DNA from: Clostridiales bacterium
GTDB lineage: Bacteria; Bacillota; Clostridia; Oscillospirales; Acutalibacteraceae
DNA: 41,015 nucleotides
Assembly: GCA_012517675.1 (NCBI GenBank)
Contig: JAAYUL010000021.1
Span: 1 to 41,015 of the forward strand
Direction: 5' to 3'
The notes under the pieces are model-generated. The model did not search any database. It was given only the letters and a program-made list of their open reading frames with translations, and had not been told where the DNA came from. The translations under genes and the position numbers were made by a program. Below, piece after piece: positions 15,133 through 23,348 of the stretch; positions within the stretch are counted from its first letter, which is position 1, and each line of letters begins with the position of its first letter.

Positions 15133-16002
15133 ATGAGCAAATTCTGTAAAGGCTGCGGCGCTCCGCTCGCGCCGGACGCGGCATTCTGCGCCGCCTGCGG
15201 CAGGGCGGCGCGGCCGGAAACGGAAAACCCGGACGGAGCGGCCGTCCCGGGGCCGGAGATCCCCGGCCCGCTGGCGTTTCTCAAGGCACGTGCCCGGCTG
15301 GGAGCGGAATCCCTGCGGCGTCTTCTGAAAAGCCCGAAGCAGCTGATCCCGCTGCTGGCGCTCGGCGTGTTCTGGCTGATCCTTTCCGTTCTCCCCGCGC
15401 TGGGGTTCGACCCATGGCCGGTGCGCCTGCTTTCCTTTTTGACCTTTGCGCAGGGAGGAATGTACGGCGGCGTATGGGGTGCGCTGGGCGGCGTGATCGG
15501 CAAGGGCGTTTTCGCGTGTTTTGTCAGCACGGTGCTTCTGCCGCTTTTTCACGGAAAACATCCTTTTAAAGGGATGCGCGGCGGACTTCGTGGGTTCGTT
15601 TCGGGACTTGCCGTAAAAAGCGCGCACGCGGCCGCGCTGCCTGTGCTTGGGGCGGGCATGGCGCTGATTGCGTTCAATTTTTTGACCGGAAACGCCGGCA
15701 TGGTCAACAGCATGGCGGGAATCGTCGGCTTTGTTCTGGCCGTTAAATCCCTATGGAGCGCGGGCGGATTTTTCTGGGGCCTGGTGCTCTCTTTGGCCAG
15801 TCAAATGTCCGGAGGTAAAGTTCCGACGCAACAGACCGTCAGCCGGCTGATTGCCGGTTACGCGGCGGGAAGCGCCGCAGGCACCGCGCTTTCCGTCTTT
15901 CGGGTGCCCTTCCTCCCTTACGCGCTGGGCGCGCTGCTGTTGATCGCGGGGCTTATCCTGAAACTTGCCGCAAGACCCGGAAAGGAGGCTGCGTCCGCAT
16001 GA
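15133..16002 (+). CDS. zinc ribbon plus polytopic membrane protein (operon gene 3)
   Basis: 289 residues from ATG 15133, which follows AAGGAGGG by 8 bases. The ribbon CKGCGAPLAPDAAFCAACG lies at residues 5-23, followed by a basic linker and about six hydrophobic segments from residue 70 to the end (for example LIPLLALGVFWLILSVLPAL, MYGGVWGALGGVIGKGVFACF, FLPYALGALLLIAGLILKLA). The membrane part is rich in glycine and alanine. It may be a channel- or scaffold-like component; no transport family is recognised. It overlaps the next gene by 4 bp (ATGA), so the two are translationally coupled. Confidence 0.65.
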   Translation: MSKFCKGCGAPLAPDAAFCAACGRAARPETENPDGAAVPGPEIPGPLAFLKARARLGAESLRRLLKSPKQLIPLLALGVFWLILSVLPALGFDPWPVRLLSFLTFAQGGMYGGVWGALGGVIGKGVFACFVSTVLLPLFHGKHPFKGMRGGLRGFVSGLAVKSAHAAALPVLGAGMALIAFNFLTGNAGMVNSMAGIVGFVLAVKSLWSAGGFFWGLVLSLASQMSGGKVPTQQTVSRLIAGYAAGSAAGTALSVFRVPFLPYALGALLLIAGLILKLAARPGKEAASA

Positions 16003-18641
16003 AGAAGAGAATTTTCACAGCGCTGGCGGCGGTCTTTTTGGCGCTGCTCTGCATGCCGGTGACGGCGGCGGCCAAGCTTCTCGACAAAGATGCGGATCCC
16101 CCCGTGGTTGCCTCAAGCGGCAGCTTTGAAGCCGCTTTCCGGACAAAAATGGAGTTCGGTCTTTCCGGCGGAAAGCTAACCAGCGCCAAGTGGACGCGCA
16201 CGCAGGGATATACGAGCTATACCGTCATGGGAACCTGCAAACAGGGAGAGACCATTTCCCTTTCCGTCACCGGAACCCAGTCCGCGCTGTTAAAAAACAA
16301 TACCAGCGCGGACCTGGTGTTTAACCGCCTGTCTATGAATCTGACCTTTTTCGACAGGAACCGAAAGGTGATTGGAGAGGGACAGAAATATACTTCGGAG
16401 AACGTCAAGCAGGAGACGCTTTCCCATCAGCTGAGCACGTCGGTTCCGTCCGGAACGAAAACGGTGTCCATCATGGGCGTGTTTGTCTGCCGTTGGGCCG
16501 GATCCGTTGTCGTGGAAGAAATGGTCGCCGTTACGGCTGAACTGAGTGTGGAAGAGGAAGAAACAGCGGCGGGTGCCGTTTCCTCAACCCCCGCCGTGTC
16601 GCAGCCGTCCGCGTCACAAGCGGAAGCTTCCTCCGTGCCCGCGACCGAGGCGGCCTCCTCCGCGCCGGACAGGGCGGAGGAAAGCACCGGCCTGTTTCCG
16701 GGCGGCCCATGGGAGCACGCCGGGCCGCTGGCCGCTGTCCTTATTTCCCTGATCGCCGTCCTTGCCGCCGTTTTAGGCGGCGCCTCGGGAGGGGCGGCGG
16801 GCGCTGCCGGCGCCGCGGCGGAGCCGGAGTCCATGGTGGTCACCGTTTCGCCGAACGGGGCGCAGATTCTGGTCGTGCGGGACCCCGACACCGGCGGGTG
16901 GGTCAATGCCGAAACAGGGAATCCCTTCGACATGGAAGCGCATGAAAGAAATTTCCCCGAGCAGGCCGAACGGTATGCGGAATATCAAAATCGCAACGAG
17001 GAGCTGGAACGGACCGGCCAGACCGCCATGCGGCAGGCCCTCGAGAAGATAGGCAAAGAAGAAAGGGAGAGCTTCGACGCGATTCAGAAGGAAATGGACC
17101 GGCGCAGGCGGGAACAGCTCGCGCGCGACCAGGAATCCCTCGAACAGGAGATGGAGCAGGCGCGGAAAACCTCCGGATGGGGACGGATTATCGGCGACAC
17201 GGTGGTCAACGTCGGCGACGAATTGGTGGATACCGCCGAAAGCGCCAGGGATGCTTTTGTGTGGACCGGCGAGACGCTGGGAACCGCGGCGGGAACTCTG
17301 GTCTACGATCCGTGGCGCGCGGTGGAACAGGTCAACAGCGCGCTTGCGGCGGCAAAAGCGGCGATCGGCTCGGCGGGTGATGCGGTTGTCCAGGCGGTGA
17401 CGGATGTTTATCGCAGTCCTGAGATCCTGATTCATACGCTTGCGGGCATGGGAAAGGACATCACCGACCGGCAGAAAATCTGGAAGGCGGTCAAGAGCGT
17501 GAGCGGCATCGAAGATTTTGAACGGTCCCAGGACCCCAATCTTCCGCTGGTCAGCCGCGTCGGGCATGTCCTGACGGGAACCTTCAAGCTGTACACCAAC
17601 CTCGCCGCGGCGGGCGAGGGGGTATCGGCGCTTCGCGGCGGTGCGGGCTCACTGGCCGGCGCCGCGGATGAAGCGGCCGCGCTGGGCGGCAGGACGGCGA
17701 AAAGCGCCGCCGGAAAAGTCCTGCCGGTTGCCAAGCCCGGCGATTCCGCGGCCATTGCGGCGTTTCGGCAGGCGCAGCGGGAAGGCGGGGACAAGGTGGA
17801 TGATTTTATCGCCGCGCTCAAAAGCCGTAATCCGGAAAAAATCAATCGGGCCGCCCTTCGCGTTCAGGGGGACAATCAGGCCATTGCCAATATCAACAGG
17901 CGCAGCAACTTTATCAAAAACCGGTTCAATACCACCATGCAAAACAATTACAGCGCCGTGGACCGTCGCGTCATGGAACGGCTGTCCAGGGAATACAAGG
18001 TCGATCCGGAGCAGATCAGGGTGGTTTCGGCCACCAATCCGAATAAATCCCTGACCAATGTCAAGGTGGGGTACGATCGGGACATCACCTTCCGGGTCGG
18101 CGGAAAAGATGTGCCTGCCGACAAATTGCAGAAGATTTATAACGAGGAATTCCGGAACGTGACCGGGGCCGACGCGGCCCGGCTGGAGCAGCAGGCGGTG
18201 GACCGCACGCATCCGGAGGCGTACGGCAGACAGGCGAGCGACCTTCCCAAGGCGACGAACGGCCAGCCCTATCGGATCAAAGACAGCGAGCAGGTTGGAA
18301 AAACCATCTCCTACAAAGCGCAGCACTCCTTTACGGACGCCGCCAAAAAGGTCAGCCTTGGGGAATCCCAGCGGGAGATGTTCGACGGCATGCGGCAGAT
18401 CACCAAGCAGTGGAACAATCAGGTGAAATCGGCCGTCGAATACGTAAACAGGCATCCCGGCAGAATGGGGGCGGCAAAAGTCCCGCCCCGGCTGGAAAAG
18501 GCGATTCAAATCATGGATCAGATCAACGAAGGGGTATCCCCCATGGAGATCACACAGCAGCTGCGGGGCCTTAGCATGACGCCGGAGGACACCGCCGTAC
18601 AGGCAGGAGAGTTCTTTACCGCCGTCATGAAACTGAAATAG
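15999..18641 (+). CDS. 880-residue single-span protein with secreted N-domain and large cytoplasmic coiled-coil/effector-like region (operon gene 4)
   Basis: ATG 15999 lies behind AAAGGAGG and overlaps gene 3. A signal peptide (residues 1-25, ending VTAAA) precedes a beta-rich domain (about 30-185). A Ser/Ala/Pro linker (about 190-235) and one membrane segment (about 241-262, LAAVLISLIAVLAAVL) follow. By topology the remaining roughly 600 residues are cytoplasmic: a short beta unit with DPDTGGWVNAETGNPFD (about 295-311), a charged coiled coil (about 318-392), an Ala/Gly-rich amphipathic region (about 400-590), and a C-terminal module (about 590-880) with VGYDRDITFRVGGKDVP, RTHPEAYG and FDGMRQITKQWNN. 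The C-terminal module looks like a discrete domain, possibly effector- or toxin-like, but I cannot name it. No other gene in the window resembles it. Confidence 0.6.
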   Translation: MKKRIFTALAAVFLALLCMPVTAAAKLLDKDADPPVVASSGSFEAAFRTKMEFGLSGGKLTSAKWTRTQGYTSYTVMGTCKQGETISLSVTGTQSALLKNNTSADLVFNRLSMNLTFFDRNRKVIGEGQKYTSENVKQETLSHQLSTSVPSGTKTVSIMGVFVCRWAGSVVVEEMVAVTAELSVEEEETAAGAVSSTPAVSQPSASQAEASSVPATEAASSAPDRAEESTGLFPGGPWEHAGPLAAVLISLIAVLAAVLGGASGGAAGAAGAAAEPESMVVTVSPNGAQILVVRDPDTGGWVNAETGNPFDMEAHERNFPEQAERYAEYQNRNEELERTGQTAMRQALEKIGKEERESFDAIQKEMDRRRREQLARDQESLEQEMEQARKTSGWGRIIGDTVVNVGDELVDTAESARDAFVWTGETLGTAAGTLVYDPWRAVEQVNSALAAAKAAIGSAGDAVVQAVTDVYRSPEILIHTLAGMGKDITDRQKIWKAVKSVSGIEDFERSQDPNLPLVSRVGHVLTGTFKLYTNLAAAGEGVSALRGGAGSLAGAADEAAALGGRTAKSAAGKVLPVAKPGDSAAIAAFRQAQREGGDKVDDFIAALKSRNPEKINRAALRVQGDNQAIANINRRSNFIKNRFNTTMQNNYSAVDRRVMERLSREYKVDPEQIRVVSATNPNKSLTNVKVGYDRDITFRVGGKDVPADKLQKIYNEEFRNVTGADAARLEQQAVDRTHPEAYGRQASDLPKATNGQPYRIKDSEQVGKTISYKAQHSFTDAAKKVSLGESQREMFDGMRQITKQWNNQVKSAVEYVNRHPGRMGAAKVPPRLEKAIQIMDQINEGVSPMEITQQLRGLSMTPEDTAVQAGEFFTAVMKLK

Positions 18642-18658
18642 AGAAAGGGGAGCAGTCC

Positions 18659-19828
18659 ATGAATACCATTCGGGAGCCCGCCGCCTTTACCATCAGGCGG
18701 GACGATATCAACGCGCTCGTCGCCGGAAAGCTCGGGCTCGAACCAAACGAAGGATCCGCTTTTTTTAAGTTCATGCGGGGCGGCGGCAAGGAAACGGAGC
18801 TTTCGGGCCGGTACGGGGAACTGCTGGAAGATCCGTTGTTTCTCAAAGCGATTCGCATTGCCGCCCGGCCGGATGCGTACGTGGTCAACCGGATCGGCGG
18901 CGGCGGCGTGGAGCTGACGGAAATCCGCCTGTACCGCAGCGGGAGCGAGGGGGAAGAGGCGGCGGCTGTCCAGAGAGGGCCGGACGGCACCTTGACCATT
19001 CAGCTTTTTGCCGGTTTCCGGGAGTACCTTGCCTGGTGGATGGAAAACTTCGCCGGCGAGCATGTGGAAACAGCGGCCAACCGGATTCCGGGGAAGATCA
19101 CCTTGGAGCAGTTCCTGTATATCCTCCACGCCGTCGACTGCTTCCGCCGGGTCTCTTATCGGAACCTGCTGGACCATGCCTATACGGAGCGGGCTCACCT
19201 GACGCTTTCCGAATTTGCGGATACCATGGCCGCTTCTGTGAAAAGCATGGACATCCGCTGGCTGCTGCCTGCCTTCATGACGGTGCTGCCCGGGTTCGAA
19301 AACTACCCGACGCAGCTTGTGCCGGAGGATGCCGCCGTGCTGTTCGAACGCGGCATTCTGGAAAACGCGCACCTTGCCGCGGGCGGGGAGGTTCTGGTGT
19401 TCGGGGAAGCGGGTCAGCTGATGGGGCTGGAGTTTTTCCGTTCCTGGGTCATGGCGTCGGGTTTTGCGCTCCACATGCAAACGCCGGAGGGGTTTACGGC
19501 GACCGATCGGTTTTTTGTTGCGCCCACGGCGCTCACCAACCATTTTGTCAGGCTGGAAGGCCCGGAGAACGGAAAAACCATGGTCCGTCACGAGGCGTAT
19601 ACCGCGAAACAACTGGCCGGCGCGCTTGACATGCTGTTCGGCAAAGTCTTTGCGGCCGGCGCGTCTTCCGCCGCGGCAAAGACAGCCGCTGCGGATTTGC
19701 GTCCGTCAGCCGGAAAAGCTTCCTCTTATCCCGCGCCGGGAACGGCCGGCGGGTTTTGCCATCACTGCGGCGCGAAGGTTTCCGCCGGCGCCTCGTTCTG
19801 CGCAAAATGCGGAACCAAACTGCAATAA
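18659..19828 (+). CDS. soluble protein with C-terminal zinc ribbon (operon gene 5)
   Basis: 389 residues from ATG 18659, 17 bp after gene 4, with AAAGGGGAG upstream. There is no signal peptide or membrane segment. Residues 1-120 form an alpha/beta region (EPAAFTIRRDDINALVAGKLGL...), and 125-325 a mostly helical region with many aromatic residues (REYLAWWMENF, FFRSWVMASGFALHM). An Ala/Ser linker of about 35 residues leads to the terminal ribbon CHHCGAKVSAGASFCAKCGTKL (368-388). That ribbon closely matches those at the N-termini of operon genes 2 and 3, so three of the five products share the same module. The function is unknown; as the only soluble member it may be a cytoplasmic partner of gene 4. 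The operon ends at the terminator 19891-19922. Confidence 0.6.
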   Translation: MNTIREPAAFTIRRDDINALVAGKLGLEPNEGSAFFKFMRGGGKETELSGRYGELLEDPLFLKAIRIAARPDAYVVNRIGGGGVELTEIRLYRSGSEGEEAAAVQRGPDGTLTIQLFAGFREYLAWWMENFAGEHVETAANRIPGKITLEQFLYILHAVDCFRRVSYRNLLDHAYTERAHLTLSEFADTMAASVKSMDIRWLLPAFMTVLPGFENYPTQLVPEDAAVLFERGILENAHLAAGGEVLVFGEAGQLMGLEFFRSWVMASGFALHMQTPEGFTATDRFFVAPTALTNHFVRLEGPENGKTMVRHEAYTAKQLAGALDMLFGKVFAAGASSAAAKTAAADLRPSAGKASSYPAPGTAGGFCHHCGAKVSAGASFCAKCGTKLQ

Positions 19829-19890
19829 CCCTTTTTCCCGGCCGGCAAAGGCGCTCGTGTGGCCGTGCCTGACCGGACAGACTGCTTTTG

Positions 19891-19922
19891 AGGAATGCCT
19901 CCCGGCGGGGGCGTTCCTTTTT
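19891..19922 (+). terminator. terminator of the zinc-ribbon operon
   Basis: A 9-bp stem (19891-19899 with 19910-19918, one G-T pair), with further CCC/GGG pairing inside the loop, followed by a run of T (19918-19922). Confidence 0.82.
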
Positions 19923-19976
19923 CGCTGTTTTGCCGATTCAGCCGCCTTCCGCCGCACGCCGTGGCCTGATTGCGTG

Positions 19977-20005
19977 TTGACAGAAGAAAGCACAAATGAT
20001 ATATT
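19977..20005 (+). promoter_or_regulatory. sigma-A promoter of the GntR-type regulator
   Basis: Perfect TTGACA (19977-19982), a 17-bp spacer and TATATT (20000-20005). Transcription would start about 45 bases before the gene. The A+T-rich start region could hold an autoregulatory operator, but no clear palindrome was seen. Confidence 0.82.
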
Positions 20006-20059
20006 TAATATATTAAAATACAGCGGGTATAAATACGACGCTTTTCAGAGGTTAATTAT

Positions 20060-21181
20060 ATGAGTGAACATCAGCCCTTATATTTAATGCTATATCATTC
20101 GCTTCACGATCGGATTACAGGCGGAGAATATTCCAAAGGAGAAAAGCTCCCCACCGAAAAAGAGCTGGCCGAGCAGTTTGGCGTCAGCAATATCACAAGC
20201 AAAAAGGCGCTGGAACTGCTTGCGAAAGACGGCTTTATTCAACGGATTCCCGGGAAAGGCTCGTTTGTGTTGAAGCTTTCGGACGAGGAGCCAAAGGCGG
20301 CGGGTCCAAAGCCCGGCACGCTATTAATCGGCGTGGTGGTTGCGGATTTTATGGAAAGCTACGGGACCGATCTGCTGTCCGGCATTGAGGAGGAAGCGTC
20401 CGCAAACGGATGCTTTATCGTTCCGATCAGAACGCACGGCAGCCAGAAGCTGGAGGATGAAGCGATCGATTCCCTGATCGACATGGGGATCGACGGCATC
20501 ATTGTCATCCCGGTGCACGGCGAGAGCTATAATCCGAAAATTCTGAAGCTGATTTTGGACGGGTTCCCGATTGTTCTGATGGACTGCGATCTGAAAGGAA
20601 TTCCAAACGCCTTTGTGGGAACCGAAAATAAAAGTGCCGCCAAAATGGCGACGGATTATCTTTTGAAGCAGGGGCACCGCAACATCGGCATTCTGTCTTC
20701 TCCGCTGAGCGGCACGGTGGCGCTGGAGGACCGGGTCGAAGGCTTTATCATGAGCCATGCGGAACACGGGGTCAAGGTCAACGAGTCGATTTGGGAAACA
20801 AGCCTGATCAGCTCCATGCCGGGCATGTGGACGCAGAGTAACATTGAGGCGGACAGAGTGAAAATGAATCGGATGTTTCTCCAGCATCCGGAAATCACGT
20901 GCCTGTTTGTCACGGAATACAATCTGGCCGAATTGACGCTGCAGACGATTCGATCCCTGCATAAATCGGTTCCGGAGGATATTTCCATTCTGTGCTTCGA
21001 CGGACCGTTTAATTACTTTGGAAATTATTTTTTCACCCACATCCGGCAGAAGGAAAAGCAAATCGGGAGCACCGCCGTCCGGCTGGTGCTGGAACAGCTC
21101 GCCGGAGATCATGAGGTCAAAAAAATCTATCTGGACGCCGCTCTGGTTATCGGCAAATCGGTCAAATCGATCAAAACCTGA
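20060..21181 (+). CDS. GntR-type regulator with LacI-like effector domain (AraR-like build)
   Basis: 373 residues from ATG 20060 behind AGAGGTT. Residues 1-70 are a GntR winged helix (LYLMLYHSLHDRITGGEYSKGEKLPTEKELAEQFGVSNITSKKALELLAKDGFIQRIPGKGSFV). Residues about 88-370 are a periplasmic-binding-protein-like domain of the LacI/GalR type (IGVVVADFMESYGTDLLSGIEEEA, GIDGIIVIPVHGE, ATDYLLKQGHRNIGIL). This combination is typical of sugar-responsive regulators such as AraR of B. subtilis. The target is unknown, because the flanking genes are convergent or from another unit and no sugar uptake genes adjoin it. A bidirectional terminator (21195-21226) separates it from the methyltransferase gene. 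Confidence 0.9.
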   Translation: MSEHQPLYLMLYHSLHDRITGGEYSKGEKLPTEKELAEQFGVSNITSKKALELLAKDGFIQRIPGKGSFVLKLSDEEPKAAGPKPGTLLIGVVVADFMESYGTDLLSGIEEEASANGCFIVPIRTHGSQKLEDEAIDSLIDMGIDGIIVIPVHGESYNPKILKLILDGFPIVLMDCDLKGIPNAFVGTENKSAAKMATDYLLKQGHRNIGILSSPLSGTVALEDRVEGFIMSHAEHGVKVNESIWETSLISSMPGMWTQSNIEADRVKMNRMFLQHPEITCLFVTEYNLAELTLQTIRSLHKSVPEDISILCFDGPFNYFGNYFFTHIRQKEKQIGSTAVRLVLEQLAGDHEVKKIYLDAALVIGKSVKSIKT

Positions 21182-21194
21182 CGGTTCCGCAACA

Positions 21195-21226
21195 GAAACG
21201 GGCTGCCCCGCCGGGCAGCCCGTTTC
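21195..21226. terminator. bidirectional terminator between convergent genes
   Basis: A 14-bp perfect stem (21195-21208 with 21213-21226) with a 4-base loop, and short A/T stretches at both feet. It serves the GntR-type gene on the plus strand and the rsgA-methyltransferase unit on the minus strand. Confidence 0.85.
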
Positions 21227-21249
21227 TTCGCTCGTATGGTCGTTGCGGG

Positions 21250-21966
21250 TTATTTCCGCTGCAGTACGACGGCGATAAAGTTCAAATATCGGCCGCCGCC
21301 GGCCTCCATGGTTTTCCGATCGTTGCGCGCGTATTCGTTGTCGCAGGCAAGCCAGTCGTTCCAAGCCGCCTCGTTGCTCTCCATTTCGCGAACGGACAGA
21401 AGGTCGATCCCTTCTGTCTGCGCGATCAGATTCGTCCAATAGACGGTATCATGGATGGTATCCAGCTGTTCCGGCGTCCATGAAAGCAGAAGCTCCGGGG
21501 GGAGATCTTCGTGGCAGTCCCTTTTCATGCCCGGTATGGCGATATACAGGAACCCGCCGTGCTTCACAAATGGAAGCAGGCGTTTTCCGAGGTATTCCGG
21601 GTCGCGGCCGAAATAATGATAGGAGTCAACGCTGATTACGGCGTCGAAGAATTCCTCGGCAAACGGCAGATCGTTTGCGTCTGCGTGAATGGGAATGATC
21701 TGTTCCGTTGTCAGCCCCATCCGGTCGAAGAACCGTTTGTTTTCCGTGGGGCTGCTCCACAGGTCCGCCGCGAATACGCGAAAGCCGTATTCCCTGGCCA
21801 GAAAAACAGAGGTGACGCCCTGTCCGCTGCCGAGGTCCATCACGGTCGCGCGTTGTGGGATCCGGTGATGTTCCAAAAGCTCCTCCAGCAGTTTGAGGGG
21901 ATTGGGTCCCATCATTTTTTCGAGAATCTGATTTGTTTCGTATTTTTTGCTTCTGATATATTTCAT
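21250..21966 (-). CDS. class I SAM-dependent methyltransferase
   Basis: 238 residues. Motif I VMDLGSGQGVTSVFLA (about 42-57) with the following FAADLWSS (about 65), and the region DLPFAEEFFDAVISVDSYHYFG (about 98-119), are typical of class I Rossmann methyltransferases acting on small molecules. The sequence is similar in layout to the UbiE/cyclopropane-synthase-like group; the substrate is unknown. Its ATG overlaps the rsgA stop codon by 4 bp (21963-21966), so both are translated from one message. A ribosome site (GAAAGGG) lies within the end of rsgA. Confidence 0.85.
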   Translation of the reverse strand: MKYIRSKKYETNQILEKMMGPNPLKLLEELLEHHRIPQRATVMDLGSGQGVTSVFLAREYGFRVFAADLWSSPTENKRFFDRMGLTTEQIIPIHADANDLPFAEEFFDAVISVDSYHYFGRDPEYLGKRLLPFVKHGGFLYIAIPGMKRDCHEDLPPELLLSWTPEQLDTIHDTVYWTNLIAQTEGIDLLSVREMESNEAAWNDWLACDNEYARNDRKTMEAGGGRYLNFIAVVLQRK

Positions 21967-23048
21967 TGTGGTTTTCCCTTTCGCTTGTCGTTTTGCCGGA
22001 TGAATTTCCTCGCTTTTTTCATCCCGCCCACTTGTTCAAACATGGCGTTTAATTTTTCACTTTCAATCTGCTTGAAAGAAAGGCCGTTGTATTTGGCTTC
22101 GCGTTTTAGCTTCTGATAGTTTTCCAGCCGCCTTGCGTCCAGCTGACCCGTTTCCAGGGCCTTTAAAACCGCGCAGCCGGGCTCCGCGGTGTGGGTGCAG
22201 TCCCGAAAGCGGCATTGGCTTGCCAGCGCGTCAATGTCGGAAAAGGACTGGGACAGATCGACCGCCTCCACGCCGAGCTCACGCATGCCGGGCGTATCGA
22301 TGACAATGCCGCCCCCGGGCAAAACCAGCAGCTCCCTGCGGGTGGTGGTGTGCCTGCCCCGGTCGTCCTTTCGGATTTGCGATGTCGGGAGCCGTTCTTC
22401 TCCGATCAGCCGATTGATTAACGTGGATTTTCCCACGCCGGAGGACCCGATAAAAGAAACCGTCCTGCCCGGCTGCAGATACGACAGCAGTTTGTCGCAG
22501 GAGGCCTTGTCGAAGCTTGAAGTCGCAAGAATATCCGTGCCGGGCGCGGCGGCCGATATTTCCGCCGTCACACCGGCCAAATCCGGGCATAAGTCGGCTT
22601 TCGTCAGCACAGCCACCGGGGCGGCTCCGCTGTTCCAGGCCACGGAAAGATAGCGTTCCAGCCGGCTCAGGTTGTAGTTGTTGTTGAGCGACATGCAGAC
22701 GAATACCGTGTCAATGTTGGCGGCGACCACCTGTGTCTGATGCTCCCCTCCCGCAGCCATGCGTTCGAAAACGCTTTTGCGCGGCAGAATCCGGTGGATC
22801 ACCGCGTCCCCGGAGCTTCCGTCAATATGGTCCGCCATGACAAAATCGCCCACCGCGGGGTACTGCGACGGGTCGGCCGCTTCGTAGCGGAATTTTCCGG
22901 AAACCACGGCAAAGCGCTCCCCGTTCTCCGCAGCAATTTTATATCGGTCTTTCTCCTGAGAAATCACTCTCGCAAGGGAGAAACCGGGAAAAAGAGATGC
23001 CTCGGCAAACCAGTGTTCGCCGGCGCCGAAATCGATTAGTCGATTCAA
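21963..23048 (-). CDS. rsgA: ribosome small-subunit-dependent GTPase RsgA
   Basis: 361 residues from a TTG at 23048, preferred because GAGGTG lies 7 bases upstream; an ATG at 23063 adds 5 residues but has no site. An OB-fold N-terminal part is followed by a circularly permuted GTPase in which G4 (LTKADLC, about 155) precedes G1 (GSSGVGKSTLINRL, about 203) and G3 (DTPGMREL, about 254). The C-terminal zinc knuckle is C-x4-C-x-H-x6-C (CRFRDCTHTAEPGC). RsgA checks late maturation of the 30S subunit and is stimulated by ribosomes. It is longer at the N-terminus than B. subtilis YloQ and lies away from the usual prkC-rpe-thiN neighbourhood, so it may be a second, accessory copy. Confidence 0.9.
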   Translation of the reverse strand: MNRLIDFGAGEHWFAEASLFPGFSLARVISQEKDRYKIAAENGERFAVVSGKFRYEAADPSQYPAVGDFVMADHIDGSSGDAVIHRILPRKSVFERMAAGGEHQTQVVAANIDTVFVCMSLNNNYNLSRLERYLSVAWNSGAAPVAVLTKADLCPDLAGVTAEISAAAPGTDILATSSFDKASCDKLLSYLQPGRTVSFIGSSGVGKSTLINRLIGEERLPTSQIRKDDRGRHTTTRRELLVLPGGGIVIDTPGMRELGVEAVDLSQSFSDIDALASQCRFRDCTHTAEPGCAVLKALETGQLDARRLENYQKLKREAKYNGLSFKQIESEKLNAMFEQVGGMKKARKFIRQNDKRKGKPQ

Positions 23049-23125
23049 TGGATCACACCTCATCGTTGAAAGAATTTAATTTTTCTGTGCGGTGGCATCG
23101 GCAGGGCGGGAACACGAATTGCGGA

Positions 23126-23313
23126 AAAACAAAAAGGGCATAGTCGTGCGACTATGCCCGGACAGCTTTTTTCAATCAAAAAATCTGTTCGGAATAGTCC
23201 CGTATGAAACGTGGATTGCACAACAAACCAAGCGATGCGCGATCGCTGGTTAACCCTGATGCAATTCGTATTCCCTACGGAACAATCTCCAAACAGACAC
23301 CTCATTTGATATT
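23126..23313 (-). ncRNA. candidate 6S-like RNA (promoter, rod-shaped fold, terminator)
   Basis: A complete non-coding unit on the minus strand. A sigma-A promoter (23320-23348) predicts a start near 23313. The transcript of about 190 nt folds into one long rod. A closing helix ATCAAA/TTTGAT is followed by a 10-bp helix (23288-23297 with 23184-23193) and an 8-bp helix GTTCCGTA/TACGGGAC. A large central internal loop of about 11 bases on each side comes next, then TTGCA/TGCAA, and an apical AACCAGCGA/TCGCTTGGTT hairpin. It ends with a perfect hairpin (23136-23159) and a T-rich tail. The length and the rod with a central bubble are the hallmarks of 6S RNA, which traps sigma-A RNA polymerase. There is no open frame with a ribosome site. 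A regulatory leader for rsgA is the alternative, but the terminator lies about 75 bp before that gene. Confidence 0.5.
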
Positions 23314-23319
23314 TTCTAT

Positions 23320-23348
23320 AAAATAGCACATCAAAACCGTTTTGTCAA
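23320..23348 (-). promoter_or_regulatory. sigma-A promoter of the 6S-like RNA
   Basis: On the minus strand TTGACA (23348-23343), a 17-bp spacer and TATTTT (23325-23320). Just upstream lies a small hairpin CCACCC-TGCC-GGGTGG (about 23355-23370). Confidence 0.75.

Noticed and set aside
15999-18641. Calling the 880-residue protein a secreted polymorphic toxin
   Set aside because: The signal peptide plus one internal membrane segment place the C-terminal module in the cytoplasm, no immunity gene is recognised, and no toxin motif can be named.
23126-23313. SRP RNA as an explanation for the structured RNA
   Set aside because: The conserved GGAA tetraloop helix of SRP RNA (GGAAGCAGCC-type sequence) is not present.
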